64,000 bases of DNA from Pseudogemmobacter faecipullorum (GTDB lineage Bacteria > Pseudomonadota > Alphaproteobacteria > Rhodobacterales > Rhodobacteraceae). Shown in pieces: positions 36,901-46,844 of the stretch. The position numbers and the translations under genes are program-made. The notes beneath the pieces were generated by a model. That model made no database searches. It was not told where the DNA came from and worked only from the letters and a program-made list of their open reading frames with translations. Numbering within the stretch: the stretch's first letter is position 1; the number at the start of each line of letters is the position of its first letter. The DNA is taken from the NCBI RefSeq assembly GCF_020539525.1, contig NZ_JACDXX010000003.1:268228-332227 (forward strand), written 5' to 3'.

Positions 36901-37643
36901 AGATTTCTGTATCTCTCGACAGGCTGGTGGTGACCGAAGGCATTTCGCTGACCGGGCTCAGCGGCAATCTGCGCCCGGTCGGCGCGGGGCTGGAGGGGGG
37001 ATTTGTCGCGGCGGTGAATGGCGCAGGCCAGGTGCAGGGCGCGACCATTGCCTATAAAGGCGGCACGGCGGTGCGGCTGACCTCGCAGGATGCCGGGCGC
37101 ATCATGGCGGCAGCCGGGATCTTCTCGATGGGACGCGGTGGCAGTCTTGATATGACCATCCAGCCACGCGATGTGGCGGGGCAATACAGCGGTGTCGCCA
37201 GAGTTGAGAATTTCCGGGTTGAAAATGCACCGATCCTGGCGGAACTGCTCTCGGCGGCCTCGGTTGTCGGACTGCTCGAGCAGCTGCAGGGCGGCGGCAT
37301 CGCATTTCAGGAGGGGGATGTGAGTTTTCTGATCCTGCCTGAAGGGGTGCAGATCGCCCGGGGGGCGGCCATTGGTGCCTCGATGGGGATTTCCTTCTCG
37401 GGCTTCTATCATGCCGCCCGTCAGGCGGTGGAGATCCAGGGCACCATCTCTCCGATCTATCTGCTGAATGGCATTGGCTCGATCTTTACCCGCAAGGGCG
37501 AGGGGCTGTTCGGCTTTAACTACCGGCTCTCGGGGCCGGTCAAATCGCCCTCGGTCAGCGTCAATCCTTTGTCGATCCTGACCCCGGGCATGTTCCGTGA
37601 TATCTTCCGCCGGCCGGCGCCGGTCCTGAAAGGAGCCGGCTGA
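33966..37643 (+). CDS. Large AsmA-like / DUF3971 envelope protein (YhdP-type)
   Basis: 1225 residues. A disordered basic N-terminus (1-115) leads to one membrane helix at about 117-140, then a long periplasmic beta-rich region with DUF3971-like repeats and a C-terminal AsmA_2-like segment ([43 protein letters not shown]). YhdP/TamB/AsmA proteins form long grooves that carry lipids from inner to outer membrane. The true start may lie downstream of 33966, because the first 100 residues are low-complexity. Its TGA overlaps the queA ATG. Confidence 0.85.
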   Translation: MFRLPSHQDRGKGKAKKLTALFGAQGEGRSAAEDRRKADQGVTEGSQAERDNRAPGPARLQSPAEGLPGAEAGPGIAPGAVETGSAAPVSGAAPERGRFLARRRAQDKPRPRRRRRFGIGLALVMLLLMLGVGMAAMALLGRNIVLPVWAVAELEERINLAMKASGLPPGSTISIDDVEIGLAPDLAPRFVLRDLRLREGEGRAGLVLPEIRMELAPAPLLRGELRPRLLRLSAARIAMARDENGLLTLDLAGLTGGKSRPPAELLAAIEQVFTTGPLSVLKLIEMEGLAFSLKDARAGRTWELGDGRLVLENRADALAAELSLTQLGTPARASMLVESSKQDASARLSVTFDHVASRDLAAQAVPLAMLEVIDAPISGALRGALDASGKPAGLEAELTLAAGALRPGEGEAIALSRPEPGDAPPVPRRRVLEFDRAALRLRYDSTLQRVFLDQMNVESPSARLQASGTVDLMDAGGAPLQPGALPESAVTQLRISELMVDPEGLFAAPVRFSAGSASWRLWLRPFRVEIGEVNLLEGEERLSLRGEASVLPGEGWSGAIDVALNQISTDRLIRLWPLAAVPKTRSWLAENVGQGELTDVAAALRFKEGSEPHFALDYEFSGAEVRVIRSLPPVQNGYGRATLMDRSYTVVIEGGEITAPDAGDRDARIRVDGSLFRVPDITQKPASAEVRLLVEAGLTATLSLLDQEPFRFITKAGQKVGLGEGRAHLVADLAFPLKQKIAQEDVSYSVSGRVTDFRSQSLVPGKLLESPDLAVKVTRKGLSISGAGKIEGVPAVARYEQPFGKETGGAASLRGTVRLSDAGLRRLGVALPAGWLKGETGAEVQLRLARGRPAELSLTSDLKGATLAVPPLSWSKAAATGGKLSLDAVLGAAPVVPRLDLSAAGLDLHASLTTATGGGLGKMEITRLRVGDWLDATAELSGRGRNTMPAVKLTGGSLDLRHLPKGGSAGASGGGRGDEISVSLDRLVVTEGISLTGLSGNLRPVGAGLEGGFVAAVNGAGQVQGATIAYKGGTAVRLTSQDAGRIMAAAGIFSMGRGGSLDMTIQPRDVAGQYSGVARVENFRVENAPILAELLSAASVVGLLEQLQGGGIAFQEGDVSFLILPEGVQIARGAAIGASMGISFSGFYHAARQAVEIQGTISPIYLLNGIGSIFTRKGEGLFGFNYRLSGPVKSPSVSVNPLSILTPGMFRDIFRRPAPVLKGAG

Positions 37644-38692
37644 TGCAGCTGTCTGATTTCGATTTCCATCTGCCTGAAACCCTGATCGCCACCCGCCCGG
37701 CGCGGCCGCGCAGCTCGGCCCGGCTGCTGCTGGCCGAAAACGCTGCGATCCGTGATCTGCATGTGCGTGACCTGGTTGATATTTTCCGCCCCGGCGACCG
37801 GCTGGTGCTCAATAATACCAAAGTGATCCCGGCGCGGCTGTTTGGCAGCCGCACGCGCGGCGAGGCGGTGGCGAAGGTGGAGATCACTTTGCTCGAACCC
37901 TCGGCCAAAGGTGGCTGGCGCGCGCTGGCAAAGCCATTGCGCAAGCTCAGAGAAGGCGAGAAGATCCGCTTTTCCGATCAGCTGAGCGCCGTGGTGGCCG
38001 AAAAAAGCGAAACCGATCTGCGGCTGGAATTCAGCCTTGCGGGCGATGATTTCGATGCGGCGCTGGCCCTGTGCGGGGCCATGCCGCTGCCGCCCTATAT
38101 CGCCGCCAAACGCCCGGCGGATGAGGCGGATAAACAGGATTACCAGACCGTCTTTGCCCGCCATTCGGGCGCGGTGGCCGCCCCCACCGCCAGCCTGCAT
38201 TTCGATGCCGAACTGCTGGCGGCTTTACGCGACAAAGGGGTCAGCTTTACCGAAGTGACCCTGCATGTCGGCGCGGGTACCTTCCTGCCGGTCAAGGTCG
38301 AGGATGTCACAACCCATAAAATGCATGCCGAATGGGGCAGGGTGAGCCCGGAGGCGGCGGCAGAGATCCGGGCCACGAAGGCGGCGGGCGGGCGGGTGAT
38401 CCCGGTCGGCACCACAGCGCTGCGGCTGATCGAGAGCGCGGCGCGCGAAAGCGACGAAATTCAGCCCTGGGAGGGCGAAACCGATATCTTTATTTACCCG
38501 GGCTTTACCTTCCGGGTGACAGATGCGCTGATGACCAACTTCCATCTGCCGAAGTCGACGCTTCTGATGCTTGTTTCGGCGCTGATGGGCGAGGCAAGGA
38601 TCCGCGAGATCTATCAACATGCGGTGCAGAATGACTATCGTTTCTTCTCTTACGGGGATTCCTCGCTGCTGATCCCCGCTGATCCTGCCTGA
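37643..38692 (+). CDS. queA: S-adenosylmethionine:tRNA ribosyltransferase-isomerase
   Basis: 349 residues. It transfers the ribosyl moiety of SAM to preQ1-tRNA to form epoxyqueuosine. Motifs: [16 protein letters not shown] at the start, [40 protein letters not shown], and the C-terminal [16 protein letters not shown]. Starts in a TGATG overlap with the preceding gene, so translation is coupled. No tgt gene is in the window. Confidence 0.95.
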   Translation: MQLSDFDFHLPETLIATRPARPRSSARLLLAENAAIRDLHVRDLVDIFRPGDRLVLNNTKVIPARLFGSRTRGEAVAKVEITLLEPSAKGGWRALAKPLRKLREGEKIRFSDQLSAVVAEKSETDLRLEFSLAGDDFDAALALCGAMPLPPYIAAKRPADEADKQDYQTVFARHSGAVAAPTASLHFDAELLAALRDKGVSFTEVTLHVGAGTFLPVKVEDVTTHKMHAEWGRVSPEAAAEIRATKAAGGRVIPVGTTALRLIESAARESDEIQPWEGETDIFIYPGFTFRVTDALMTNFHLPKSTLLMLVSALMGEARIREIYQHAVQNDYRFFSYGDSSLLIPADPA

Positions 38693-38745
38693 CCTGCATT
38701 GCGGGTCTGGTCTAACCTGCTCTCCTGTCTTCTGAGGAAACCGCG

Positions 38746-40125
38746 ATGCTGCGTGTGATTTACACCACCTGGCCCCTGCTTCTGGGCGTTTTGCTGCTGA
38801 TGGTGGGCAATGGCGTCCAGGGCACTTTGCTCGGGATCCGTGGCACGCTGGAGAGCTTTGGCCCGTTCCAGCTCTCGGTGGTGATGTCGGCCTATTTTGC
38901 CGGCTTCCTGCTCGGCTCGCGGCTGGTGCCCGAGATGCTGCGCCATGTCGGCCATATCCGGGTCTTTGCCGCGCTCGGCTCGCTGATCTCGGCCATTCTG
39001 GTGCTCTATCCGCTGCTGCTCGACTGGCAGGTCTGGGCGCTGATGCGGATCGTGATCGGCTTTGGATTCTCGGGGATCTACATCACCGCCGAAAGCTGGC
39101 TGAACAGCATCTCGACCAATGAAAACCGCGGCCAGGCGCTTTCGGCCTATATGATCGTGCAGATGGTCGGGATTGTGACCGCTCAGGGGCTGATCGCCTA
39201 TGGCGATCCGCTGGGCTATGATCTGTTCATCATCCCCTCGGTCATGGTGTCCTTCGCCTTCCTGCCGCTGCTCCTGGCCACTTTCCCGACCCCCAGTTTT
39301 GAGAGCGGCGAGCGGCTGGGCTTTCGTGAGCTGTACAAAATCTCGCCGCTTGGCTGCGTGGGGATGTTCCTGATCGGCGGCATTTTCTCGTCGATGTTTG
39401 GTATGGCCTCGGTCTGGGGCACGCTCAGCCTGCTGACGGTCAAGGAGATCGCGCTGTTCTCCTCGGCGCTCTATATCGGCGGGCTGATCATGCAATATCC
39501 GATCGGCAAGCTTTCGGACCGGGTCGACCGGCGGAAGGTCATGCTGTGGCTGTCAGTGATTGCAGCCCTGGTGATGCTGGTGGCAACGGTTTTCAGCCTG
39601 CCGTTCTGGGCGCTGCTGATCGTGGCGGCGCTGCTCGGCGGTATCACCTATCCGGTCTATGGTCTGCTGATCGCCTATACCAATGATTACCTGTCGAAAG
39701 AGCAGATGGCGGCGGCTTCGGCCGGGCTGCTGTTCATCAATGGCATCGGCTCGATCTTCGGGCCGCTGATCACCGGCTGGATGATGGGCGTGATCGGCAC
39801 GCGCAGCTTCTTTCTGTTCAACGGCGCGCTTTACGCCATGCTGGCGGGCTATGCCGCCTGGCGGATGACCCGGCGCGCGACGCCCCTGGCCACCGGCGTC
39901 TTCGTCAGGCTGAGCCCGACCGCTTCGGCTGTGGCTTCGGTTGCCGTGGTCGAGAGCGCGGCCGAGATCAATCCTTCGCCGGAAAATCCAGAAGCCGCGG
40001 CCGAGGCCGCCGAGGCGCTGATCATTCAGCCGCGTGAGGCGGCGGCACCAGGCGATGTGCCCGCGCCGGAGGAGAAGGCCGGGCGCCCGGACGGGGAAGG
40101 GGAGGCGCGCCCGCCGCAGGGCTGA
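38746..40125 (+). CDS. MFS transporter (YcaD-like)
   Basis: 459 residues with 12 predicted helices. The MFS loop between helices 2 and 3 is SRLVPEMLRHVGHIRV, and the middle loop repeat is GKLSDRVDRRKVM. A conserved LMRIVIGFGFSGIYITAESWLN segment is typical of the YcaD/UMF-like group. The last ~75 residues are an Ala/Glu/Pro-rich cytoplasmic tail without homology. The substrate is unknown. Confidence 0.88.
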   Translation: MLRVIYTTWPLLLGVLLLMVGNGVQGTLLGIRGTLESFGPFQLSVVMSAYFAGFLLGSRLVPEMLRHVGHIRVFAALGSLISAILVLYPLLLDWQVWALMRIVIGFGFSGIYITAESWLNSISTNENRGQALSAYMIVQMVGIVTAQGLIAYGDPLGYDLFIIPSVMVSFAFLPLLLATFPTPSFESGERLGFRELYKISPLGCVGMFLIGGIFSSMFGMASVWGTLSLLTVKEIALFSSALYIGGLIMQYPIGKLSDRVDRRKVMLWLSVIAALVMLVATVFSLPFWALLIVAALLGGITYPVYGLLIAYTNDYLSKEQMAAASAGLLFINGIGSIFGPLITGWMMGVIGTRSFFLFNGALYAMLAGYAAWRMTRRATPLATGVFVRLSPTASAVASVAVVESAAEINPSPENPEAAAEAAEALIIQPREAAAPGDVPAPEEKAGRPDGEGEARPPQG

Positions 40126-40179
40126 GGGATTGCAACCCCGGATCAGGCCTGACACTCTGGCAAAAATGCGGAGGCGCTG

Positions 40180-40746
40180 ATGTCTGATCCTGTTGACGTT
40201 CTTGATTTCTGGCTGGGCGATATCGGCCCTGAGGGCTGGTATCTCGGCGGTGCCGAAATTGATGCGCGCTGCAGCGAATTGTTCAGCGAAGAGCTGGCCG
40301 CCCTCAGCGATGGCGGGCTGGAACACTGGGTTGAGGGTACGGTCGGCACATTGGCCTATCTGATCCTCGCCGATCAGCTGTCGCGCAATATCCATCGCGG
40401 CAAGGCTGCGGCCTTTGCCGCCGACCCGCTGGCCCGGGCGGCGGCACGCCGTGCCATTGCGGCGGGCTGGGATCTGGGCGCGCCCGAGCCCGAGCGCCAG
40501 TTCTTCTATATGCCGTTTGAACATTCCGAGGATCTGCAGGATCAGGCCCTGTCGGTGCAGCTGTTTACCGAGCGTATGCCAGGGGCGGACGAAACCCTGT
40601 TACATGCGAAAGCGCATCAGGAAATCATCCGCCGTTTTGGCCGTTTTCCCTTCCGCAACAAGGCGCTGGGGCGCGAAACCACGCCGGAGGAACAGGCTTT
40701 CCTCGATGCCGGGGCCTATGCTGCTGTGGTGGAAAGCCTGCGCTGA
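40180..40746 (+). CDS. DUF924 family protein
   Basis: 188 residues, all-helical. Family motifs: VLDFWLGDIGPEGWY at the start, LAYLILADQLSRNIHRGKAAAFAADPLA, and FFYMPFEHSEDLQDQ. DUF924 proteins are conserved but uncharacterised, with a TPR-like fold. AUG preceded by GCGGAGG. Stands alone between the MFS gene and lpd. Confidence 0.88.
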   Translation: MSDPVDVLDFWLGDIGPEGWYLGGAEIDARCSELFSEELAALSDGGLEHWVEGTVGTLAYLILADQLSRNIHRGKAAAFAADPLARAAARRAIAAGWDLGAPEPERQFFYMPFEHSEDLQDQALSVQLFTERMPGADETLLHAKAHQEIIRRFGRFPFRNKALGRETTPEEQAFLDAGAYAAVVESLR

Positions 40747-40842
40747 GGCTATGCATCGGCTGCAAGGGGCTGCGGCGCAGCCTTTATTGCTTGCCTGCGG
40801 CAGATAGTTTAAGGGTGAACCAGTTTGAGCAGGGAGAGAATG

Positions 40843-42240
40843 ATGGCAGAGCAGAGCTTTGATGTGATCGTGATCGGCGCCGGCCCCGGCGGCTATGTTG
40901 CCGCGATCCGCGCCGCACAGCTGGGCAAAAAAGTTGCCATGGTTGAGCGCGAGCATCTGGGCGGCATCTGCCTCAACTGGGGCTGTATCCCGACCAAGGC
41001 TTTGCTGCGCTCGGCGGAAGTGTTCCATCTGATGCACCGCGCCAAGGAATTTGGCCTCAAAGCTGAAAATCTCGGCTTTGATCTCGACGCCGTGGTGGCG
41101 CGTTCGCGCGGCGTGGCCAAACAGCTTTCGGGTGGCATCGGTCATCTGATGAAGAAAAATAAGATCACCGTCTTCATGGGCACCGCTTTCCTCGCGAAAG
41201 CGGGCGTGGTCGAGGTGAAGACCGAGAAGGGCAGCGAGACCCTGAAGGCGAAAGACGTGATCCTCGCCACCGGCGCGCGGGCGCGTGAAGTGCCGGGGCT
41301 GGAAGCGGATGGCGATCTGGTCTGGAGCTATAAACATGCCCTCGTTGCCAGCCGGATGCCGAAAAAGCTGCTGGTGATCGGCTCGGGCGCGATTGGCATC
41401 GAATTTGCCAGCTTCTTCAATACTCTCGGCGCCGATACCACCGTGGTCGAGGTGATGGACCGCATCCTGCCGGTCGAGGATGCCGAAATCTCGGCTTTTG
41501 CCAAGAAAAGCTTCGTCAAACAGGGGATGAAGATCCTTGAGAAAGCCGGCGTCAAAAAACTCGACCGCAAGCCGGGTGTCGGCGTTACCGCTCATATCGA
41601 GCAGGATGGCAAAATCACCACCCATGAATTCGACACGGTGATCTCGGCGGTCGGCATTGTCGGCAATGTCGAAAACCTCGGGCTGGAAGGCCTCGGGGTG
41701 AAAATCGACCGCAGCCATGTCGTCACCGATGAATTCTGCCGCACCGGCGTTCCGGGCCTCTATGCTATTGGTGATATCGCCGGGGCGCCCTGGCTGGCGC
41801 ATAAGGCCAGCCATGAGGGTGTGATGGTGGCCGAGCTGATCGCGGGCAAACATCCGCATCCGATCAAGCCGGGCTCCATCGCCGGCTGCACCTATTGCCA
41901 TCCGCAGATCGCCAGCGTTGGCCTGACCGAGGCAAAGGCGAAAGAGCAGGGGCTTGATATCAAAATCGGCCGTTTCCCCTTTATCGGCAATGGCAAGGCG
42001 ATTGCTCTGGGCGAGGCCGAGGGCATGGTGAAAACCATCTTCGATGCAAAGACCGGCGAGCTGCTGGGCGCGCATATGGTGGGCGCCGAAGTGACCGAGA
42101 TGATCCAGGGCTATGTCGTGGGTCGCCAGCTTGAGACCACCGAGGAAGATCTGATGAACACCGTCTTCCCGCATCCGACGCTGTCGGAGATGATGCATGA
42201 GGCGGTGCTCGACGCTTACGGTCGCGCCATTCATATGTAA
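40843..42240 (+). CDS. lpd: Dihydrolipoyl dehydrogenase (E3)
   Basis: 465 residues. FAD-binding GAGPGGYVAAI, redox disulfide C43-LNWG-C48, NAD-binding GSGAIGIEFASF, and the catalytic dyad H444/E449 (HPTLSE) are all present. It reoxidises dihydrolipoamide in 2-oxoacid dehydrogenase and glycine-cleavage complexes. No E1/E2 genes are adjacent, so which complex it serves is open. ATG 40843 is chosen over 40840 and an upstream TTG by spacing from AGGGAG. Confidence 0.94.
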   Translation: MAEQSFDVIVIGAGPGGYVAAIRAAQLGKKVAMVEREHLGGICLNWGCIPTKALLRSAEVFHLMHRAKEFGLKAENLGFDLDAVVARSRGVAKQLSGGIGHLMKKNKITVFMGTAFLAKAGVVEVKTEKGSETLKAKDVILATGARAREVPGLEADGDLVWSYKHALVASRMPKKLLVIGSGAIGIEFASFFNTLGADTTVVEVMDRILPVEDAEISAFAKKSFVKQGMKILEKAGVKKLDRKPGVGVTAHIEQDGKITTHEFDTVISAVGIVGNVENLGLEGLGVKIDRSHVVTDEFCRTGVPGLYAIGDIAGAPWLAHKASHEGVMVAELIAGKHPHPIKPGSIAGCTYCHPQIASVGLTEAKAKEQGLDIKIGRFPFIGNGKAIALGEAEGMVKTIFDAKTGELLGAHMVGAEVTEMIQGYVVGRQLETTEEDLMNTVFPHPTLSEMMHEAVLDAYGRAIHM

Positions 42241-42249
42241 GCTTTTGCC

Positions 42250-42271
42250 GGGCCGGCCTTCGGGCTGGCCC
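42250..42271. terminator. Hairpin between lpd and the PaiB-like gene
   Basis: GGGCCGGCC-TTCG-GGCTGGCCC makes a stable stem with a TTCG loop between convergent genes. No T run follows, so terminator function is only likely by position. Confidence 0.45.
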
Positions 42272-42316
42272 GCAACGGCCTTGGCCCGGAACCGCTCTGG
42301 CCCCGGGATCGGCCGC

Positions 42317-42937
42317 TCAGCCGATCCGGCTCAGCATTCTGTCGGCCATCTCGCCATATCCGCTGGCGCGCAGCCCCTCGGCCGCGCCCAGATAATCGCG
42401 GGCCTCGCGGTTCTGGCTGAGCTTTGATTTTGCCAGAACCTTTGTGACGCGCATCCTGAAGGCGACAATCGCGCCGAGCATCTGGCTGATATAATCGGGC
42501 GGTGCATCCGTCATCCGCCAGGCCCCGGCACCATTCACCCGGCGCTCATGGCCGCGGGTCAATAAAGCCACTGCGGCGCGTTTAGCAGCCTCATCATGCT
42601 GGAAGCTGAGGCTGCCATAGACATGAACCACCTCGTAATTCCAGGTCGGCACATGGCGATGATGCTCTTGTTTGCCGGGATAAAAATTCGGCGAGACATA
42701 GGCATCCCCGCGCCGGAATACCGCCAGCACCTCCTGATCGGCAGGGATCAGCCGGTGCATATCATTGGCCAGCGCCACATGGCCGATCAGATCGCCGCCC
42801 GGGGCCTGAAACAGCGGCAGATGGTTGGCGATCAGCCCGGTTTCGGTCTGGGCAATGATGCAGGCCAGCGGCGCCTCGCTGATAACAGCGGCGATGACCG
42901 CGGGGTCGGCCTCTGCGAAATGCGGCGGGATATACAT
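42317..42937 (-). CDS. FMN-binding negative transcriptional regulator, PaiB family
   Basis: 206 residues of the split-barrel flavin-binding fold. Family signatures: MYIPPHF at the start, NHLPLF, GHVALANDMHRL, YVSPNFYPGKQEHHRHVPTWNYEVVHVYG and KLSQNR near the end. PaiB proteins were linked to protease and sporulation repression in Bacillus; their biochemical role is unclear. ATG 42937 is chosen because the family starts exactly at MYIPP. Confidence 0.9.
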   Translation of the reverse strand: MYIPPHFAEADPAVIAAVISEAPLACIIAQTETGLIANHLPLFQAPGGDLIGHVALANDMHRLIPADQEVLAVFRRGDAYVSPNFYPGKQEHHRHVPTWNYEVVHVYGSLSFQHDEAAKRAAVALLTRGHERRVNGAGAWRMTDAPPDYISQMLGAIVAFRMRVTKVLAKSKLSQNREARDYLGAAEGLRASGYGEMADRMLSRIG

Positions 42938-43114
42938 CTGTGGCCCTGCCAGTGATTGTGCGCTCCGCTCATTCTGCGCAAACAGCTGTGGCAGTGCACC
43001 TTTGCCCTTTAGCAGGCCGCGTTTTTCAGCCGCCCGCGGCTGATGCACCCGGGCCGCCCTCTGGCAAGGGCGCATCAGCGCGTGTTTTGAGGCGCAAGCG
43101 GGCCGGGCGGATGA

Positions 43115-43504
43115 TTACGGATGGCCTGGTGATTGCGGGGCGTCATCACAGATCTGATACCAGCCCGGCTTCTCAGCGGTGAATTCGTGGAACTGATTCT
43201 TCAGCCCGATATCCCCGTCGAGGGCATTTGCTGCGACAGGGAAGCTGGCCTCCTCCGAGAGGATTTCACCGAGCGAGCTGCCGCAGATTTTGCAAAAGCA
43301 CCGGCCATATTTATAGGGGGCCTCGGGCATGTAGCGTGCGACATGCTCCTTGCCCTGGTGCCATTTCAGATCTTCTTTTCTGGTGAAAACGATCGTGCTG
43401 GCGCCTGCCTTACGGCATCTGGAACAATGGCATGTTCCCATCATCGCCGGGATAGCCAGAAGTTCAAATTTCACCGCGCCACAGCAGCAGCTGCCCTGAA
43501 TCAT
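43115..43504 (-). CDS. GFA family protein (glutathione-dependent formaldehyde-activating fold)
   Basis: 129 residues with the zinc-binding Cys pattern of the family: GSCCCGAVKFE, CHCSRCRKAG, CFCKICGSSLG. GFA/CENP-V fold proteins include S-(hydroxymethyl)glutathione synthase, but many members have other unknown roles. ATG 43504 is chosen over an upstream ATG by alignment of the N-terminal GxCxCG motif. Confidence 0.88.
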   Translation of the reverse strand: MIQGSCCCGAVKFELLAIPAMMGTCHCSRCRKAGASTIVFTRKEDLKWHQGKEHVARYMPEAPYKYGRCFCKICGSSLGEILSEEASFPVAANALDGDIGLKNQFHEFTAEKPGWYQICDDAPQSPGHP

Positions 43505-43678
43505 GACCGTCCCCTCTCTTCGTTCAGATGGTCGGAACAATACAGGAACATATGCCAGATTGCAATGCCGGCAATCGACTTTTCCCCAGAAATGCGGCAG
43601 TGCTTAACCCGGCCGGAGCGCGGTCAGGTTTTCGCCGGCGACAGCTGCCGGACCGGGCGGGAAGATGCAGCTCGGGGC

Positions 43679-43707
43679 TTGTACTTCCCCGTGACCCCGG
43701 CTATACG
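43679..43707 (+). promoter_or_regulatory. Candidate promoter of rpsB-tsf
   Basis: TTGTAC, a 17-bp spacer and TATACG. Transcription would start near 43714, leaving a leader of about 110 nt before rpsB. Confidence 0.5.
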
Positions 43708-43825
43708 CGCGGCACTTCACAGGCGGAGGCGGGCCTTTGCGGGGAGAAATCCTGTACTGGTCCACCGGTTGGGGCATCTGCCCTGAGACCCTCCGCTGAG
43801 GCACAAACCGGAAAGGACCATTAAG

Positions 43826-44584
43826 ATGGCACTCCCTGATTTCTCGATGCGTCAGCTGCTCGAAGCTGGTGTTCACTACGGCCACCAGACCCAGCGCTGG
43901 AACCCGCGCATGGCCGAATATATCTACGGCGATCGCAACGGCATCCATATCGTTGACCTGACCCAGACCGTTCCGATGCTGGAACAGGCGCTGAAAGCGG
44001 TCCGTGACACCGTTGCAAAAGGCGGCCGTATCCTCTTCGTCGGCACCAAGCGTCAGGCCCAGAAGCCGATCGCTGAAGCCGCTGAGAAATGCGCTCAGTA
44101 CTATATGAACCACCGCTGGCTGGGCGGCACGCTGACCAACTGGAAAACCGTTTCCCAGTCGATCCAGCGTCTGAAAAACATCGACGAGGTGCTCTCGGCA
44201 GGCGGCGAAGGCCTGACCAAGAAAGAGCGTCTGAACATGGAACGCGACCAGGCTAAGCTGCAGGCTTCGCTGGGCGGCATCCGTGAGATGGGCGGCGTTC
44301 CGGACCTGCTGTTCATCATCGATGTTGGTAAAGAAGACCTGGCCATCCAGGAAGCTCAGAAGCTGGGCATCCCGGTTGTTGGCATTGTCGACACCAATAA
44401 CTCGCCCAAAGGCGTGAACTATGTGATCCCGGGCAACGATGACGCCGCCCGCGCGATCAGCCTGTACTGCGACCTGGTCGCACGTGCGGCTCTCGAAGGC
44501 ATGTCGGCTCAGCTGGGTGCTGCCGGTGTTGACCTCGGCGCGCTGGAAGCTGCTCCGGAAGAAGAAGCAGCCGAAGAGGCCTGA
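43826..44584 (+). CDS. rpsB: 30S ribosomal protein S2
   Basis: 252 residues. Standard S2 motifs: [49 protein letters not shown] and [23 protein letters not shown]. The acidic C-terminal tail (EEEAAEEA) is usual for alphaproteobacteria. Good ribosome binding site (GGAAAGGA). Followed by a hairpin and tsf, the conserved arrangement. Confidence 0.97.
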   Translation: MALPDFSMRQLLEAGVHYGHQTQRWNPRMAEYIYGDRNGIHIVDLTQTVPMLEQALKAVRDTVAKGGRILFVGTKRQAQKPIAEAAEKCAQYYMNHRWLGGTLTNWKTVSQSIQRLKNIDEVLSAGGEGLTKKERLNMERDQAKLQASLGGIREMGGVPDLLFIIDVGKEDLAIQEAQKLGIPVVGIVDTNNSPKGVNYVIPGNDDAARAISLYCDLVARAALEGMSAQLGAAGVDLGALEAAPEEEAAEEA

Positions 44585-44593
44585 TCACAGGGC

Positions 44594-44620
44594 AGGGGGC
44601 GCCAGCGCCCCCTTTTCTGT
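44594..44620 (+). terminator. Attenuator-like hairpin between rpsB and tsf
   Basis: GGGGGCGC-CA-GCGCCCCC is followed by TTTTCTGT. It probably reduces read-through from rpsB to tsf rather than fully ending transcription. Confidence 0.7.
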
Positions 44621-44681
44621 CACGAGGATGTCGCGCGGCGGGCTTAGTTCCGCCGTGCCCCGTTTCCGAAGGAGCTGAATG

Positions 44682-45593
44682 ATGAGCATCACCGCAGCAA
44701 TGGTGAAAGAACTGCGCGAAACCACCGGCGCAGGCATGATGGACGCGAAAAAAGCGCTGACCGAAGTCAATGGCGACATGGAAGCCGCTATCGACTGGCT
44801 GCGCACCAAAGGTCTGGCGAAAGCCGCGAAGAAAGCAGACCGCGTGGCTGCTGAGGGTCTGGTCGGCGTGGCAGTTGCCGCGGGCAAAGGCGTCGCGGTC
44901 GAGATCAACTCGGAAACCGACTTCGTTGCCAAAAACGCTGATTTCCAGGCTCTGGTGCGTGATATCGCCGGCGTCGCACTGGAAGTCGGTGGTTCGGTCG
45001 AAGCGGTGAAAGCGGCAAATCTGAACGGCAAAACCGTTGAGGATACCCTGACCGCAGCGATCGCAACGATTGGCGAAAAGATGGATTTCCGTCGTTTCGT
45101 CTCGATCGAAGGTGATACCGTTGTCTCTTATGTGCATAATGCTGCAACCGAAGGCATGGGCAAAATCGGCGTTCTCGTCGCTCTGAAAGGCGATGCGGCC
45201 AAGGCCCTGGAAATCGGCAAGCAGTTTGCAATGCATATCGCTGCCACCAGCCCGCTGTCGCTGTCGGAAGCCACCCTGGATCCGGCAATCGTCGAGCGCG
45301 AACTGCAGGTTCAGACCGCTAAGGCCCTGGAAGAAAACGCTTCCTCGGACAAGCCGAAGCCCGAGCAGGTCATCCACAACAACATCATCCCGGGCCGGAT
45401 GAAGAAATTCCTGGCAGAAAACACGTTGCTCGGCCAGGCTTTCGTCATCAATCCCGATCTGACCGTTGAGGCTGCTGCCAAAGAAGCCGGCGTTGAGATC
45501 ACCTCGTTTGCCCGCGTCGCTGTCGGCGAAGGCATCGAGAAGAAAGAAGAAGATTTCGCAGCAGAAGTTGCGAAAACCCTGTCGGGCGGCTGA
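44682..45593 (+). CDS. tsf: Translation elongation factor Ts
   Basis: 303 residues. The EF-Tu-interacting N-terminus reads [19 protein letters not shown], followed by the core motif [12 protein letters not shown]. It is the guanine nucleotide exchange factor for EF-Tu. There are two adjacent ATGs; 44682 is preferred by spacing from GAAGGAG. Terminator 22 bp after the stop. Confidence 0.97.
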   Translation: MSITAAMVKELRETTGAGMMDAKKALTEVNGDMEAAIDWLRTKGLAKAAKKADRVAAEGLVGVAVAAGKGVAVEINSETDFVAKNADFQALVRDIAGVALEVGGSVEAVKAANLNGKTVEDTLTAAIATIGEKMDFRRFVSIEGDTVVSYVHNAATEGMGKIGVLVALKGDAAKALEIGKQFAMHIAATSPLSLSEATLDPAIVERELQVQTAKALEENASSDKPKPEQVIHNNIIPGRMKKFLAENTLLGQAFVINPDLTVEAAAKEAGVEITSFARVAVGEGIEKKEEDFAAEVAKTLSGG

Positions 45594-45614
45594 TCGCTTT
45601 TCAGTGGAAAACAG

Positions 45615-45648
45615 AAAGGCCGCATCTTCGGATGCGGCCTTTTCTTTT
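45615..45648 (+). terminator. Terminator of tsf
   Basis: GAAAGGCCGCATC-TTCG-GATGCGGCCTTTTC followed by TTTT. Also usable on the minus strand by the convergent LuxR gene. Confidence 0.9.
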
Positions 45649-45712
45649 GGCGCCGGAGGGTTTTGTCCCTGGGCCTTCGCCACGGGCCGGGCAGGGCTTG
45701 TCGCCCCGGGTT

Positions 45713-46501
45713 TCAGCGGGCCGCCTGGGCCATATGTTCGGGCGCATGCTGGAAAATCATATTCAGCAGCGCCCCCTTGGCCACCGCATGGGCCGTGGTC
45801 TCGACCGCCAGCGCATCGCGCGCCAGACGCAGATGTTTTTCTACCATCGCCGCCGAAACCCCCATCAGCAGCGCCACATCCTGGGTGGTTTTGCCATCGG
45901 CGACCCATTCCAGCGCCTCCCGCTGCCGCGGGCTGAGCGCCCGGGCCCGGCTGAGCTGCGGCAGCTGCACGATGCGCAGATGCATCATATTGGCCACGGC
46001 GGCGATTTCATCCTGACGCTCGGCAAAGATCGCCTCAACATCACCGACAGAAAGACCGGGATCGGCAATCAGCCCCAGCGCGCCTTTGGCGCGGACCGAG
46101 GCATCGGGGAAGCTGACCGAAATTCCGGCCCGGATCCCGGCTGCAAGATTGGCGCGGACGGTCTCCATCTGATCAGCCGGAAGCTTGCCGGCGCTATAGG
46201 CGTCATGCACCCATTTCCAGGTGCTCAGCCCGGTATTCTGCTCGGCCCAGCGAAACATCGGCGAGCGCGCCCAGGCACCAATGTCAAAATAGCGCTGCGC
46301 ATAGGCACTGTCACAGGTGGAGAGGAATAAAGCATCATCGGGATAGCCGATGGTTCTCAGATGTCTGAACCGGGTAAAGCCATAATTCGCCCGGGAAAAA
46401 CCAAGCGCGGCGAAATGCGCTGTGGCAATATCCCATGCCTGATCAATGCAGGTCGCAGCGGCAATGCTGCCAAGCTGTTTCAGAAGCGGGTTACCGGGCA
46501 T
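45713..46501 (-). CDS. LuxR-family regulator with autoinducer-binding-like domain (no luxI nearby)
   Basis: 262 residues. The N-terminal half (about 20-170) has the length and pattern of an acyl-homoserine-lactone-binding domain. The usual Asp-Pro of the binding pocket is not evident (the region reads GAWARSPMFRW). The C-terminal LuxR HTH spans about 188-248 (LSPRQREALEWVADGKTTQDVALLMGVSAAMVEKHL). No acyl-HSL synthase gene is in the window, so it is a solo or its partner is distant. The altered pocket suggests a changed or lost ligand. Confidence 0.82.
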   Translation of the reverse strand: MPGNPLLKQLGSIAAATCIDQAWDIATAHFAALGFSRANYGFTRFRHLRTIGYPDDALFLSTCDSAYAQRYFDIGAWARSPMFRWAEQNTGLSTWKWVHDAYSAGKLPADQMETVRANLAAGIRAGISVSFPDASVRAKGALGLIADPGLSVGDVEAIFAERQDEIAAVANMMHLRIVQLPQLSRARALSPRQREALEWVADGKTTQDVALLMGVSAAMVEKHLRLARDALAVETTAHAVAKGALLNMIFQHAPEHMAQAAR

Positions 46502-46844
46502 ATGAGAACCTCCTTACTTTCCCTGAAGCCGTTCAGCACAATCTGTCCGCGCCGCAGATCCTGTGATCTACCTATGCAGACGTTTCCGAGCTGTCGATCC
46601 CTGGAGAAGCCTCAAACTTTTTATGACGGAACTTGTCATCTGCAGCAGCCGGGCCAGGTGGTCTCAGCGGGGTTGGGCTGGGATTGATGACTAACATATT
46701 ACATAATACTGGTTATGCGATTATTGCTGAGCATCAATCCTATAGGTGTAAGCGAACCAGATAATTTGCCAGTTCACCCAATTCGCGATGCTGAGGGATC
46801 CTTCAACCCCTCCGCTTCAAACTGCAGAGCTCCTGCTTTTCTGA
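46502..46844. other. Intergenic region upstream of the LuxR gene, AT-rich patch with inverted repeat
   Basis: 343 bp with no credible gene. GGATTGATG (46681-46689) and CATCAATCC (46732-46740) are perfect inverted arms 42 bp apart flanking an AT-rich core (ACATATTACATAATACTGG). This could be a looped operator or an A+T-rich promoter for the divergent-side LuxR gene. Confidence 0.35.

Noticed and set aside
40600..42234. A 544-codon open frame on the minus strand
   Set aside because: Antisense to lpd and the end of the DUF924 gene, with no domain likeness.
44457..45908. A 483-codon open frame on the minus strand
   Set aside because: Antisense to tsf and the end of rpsB. No motif, and it overlaps two terminators.
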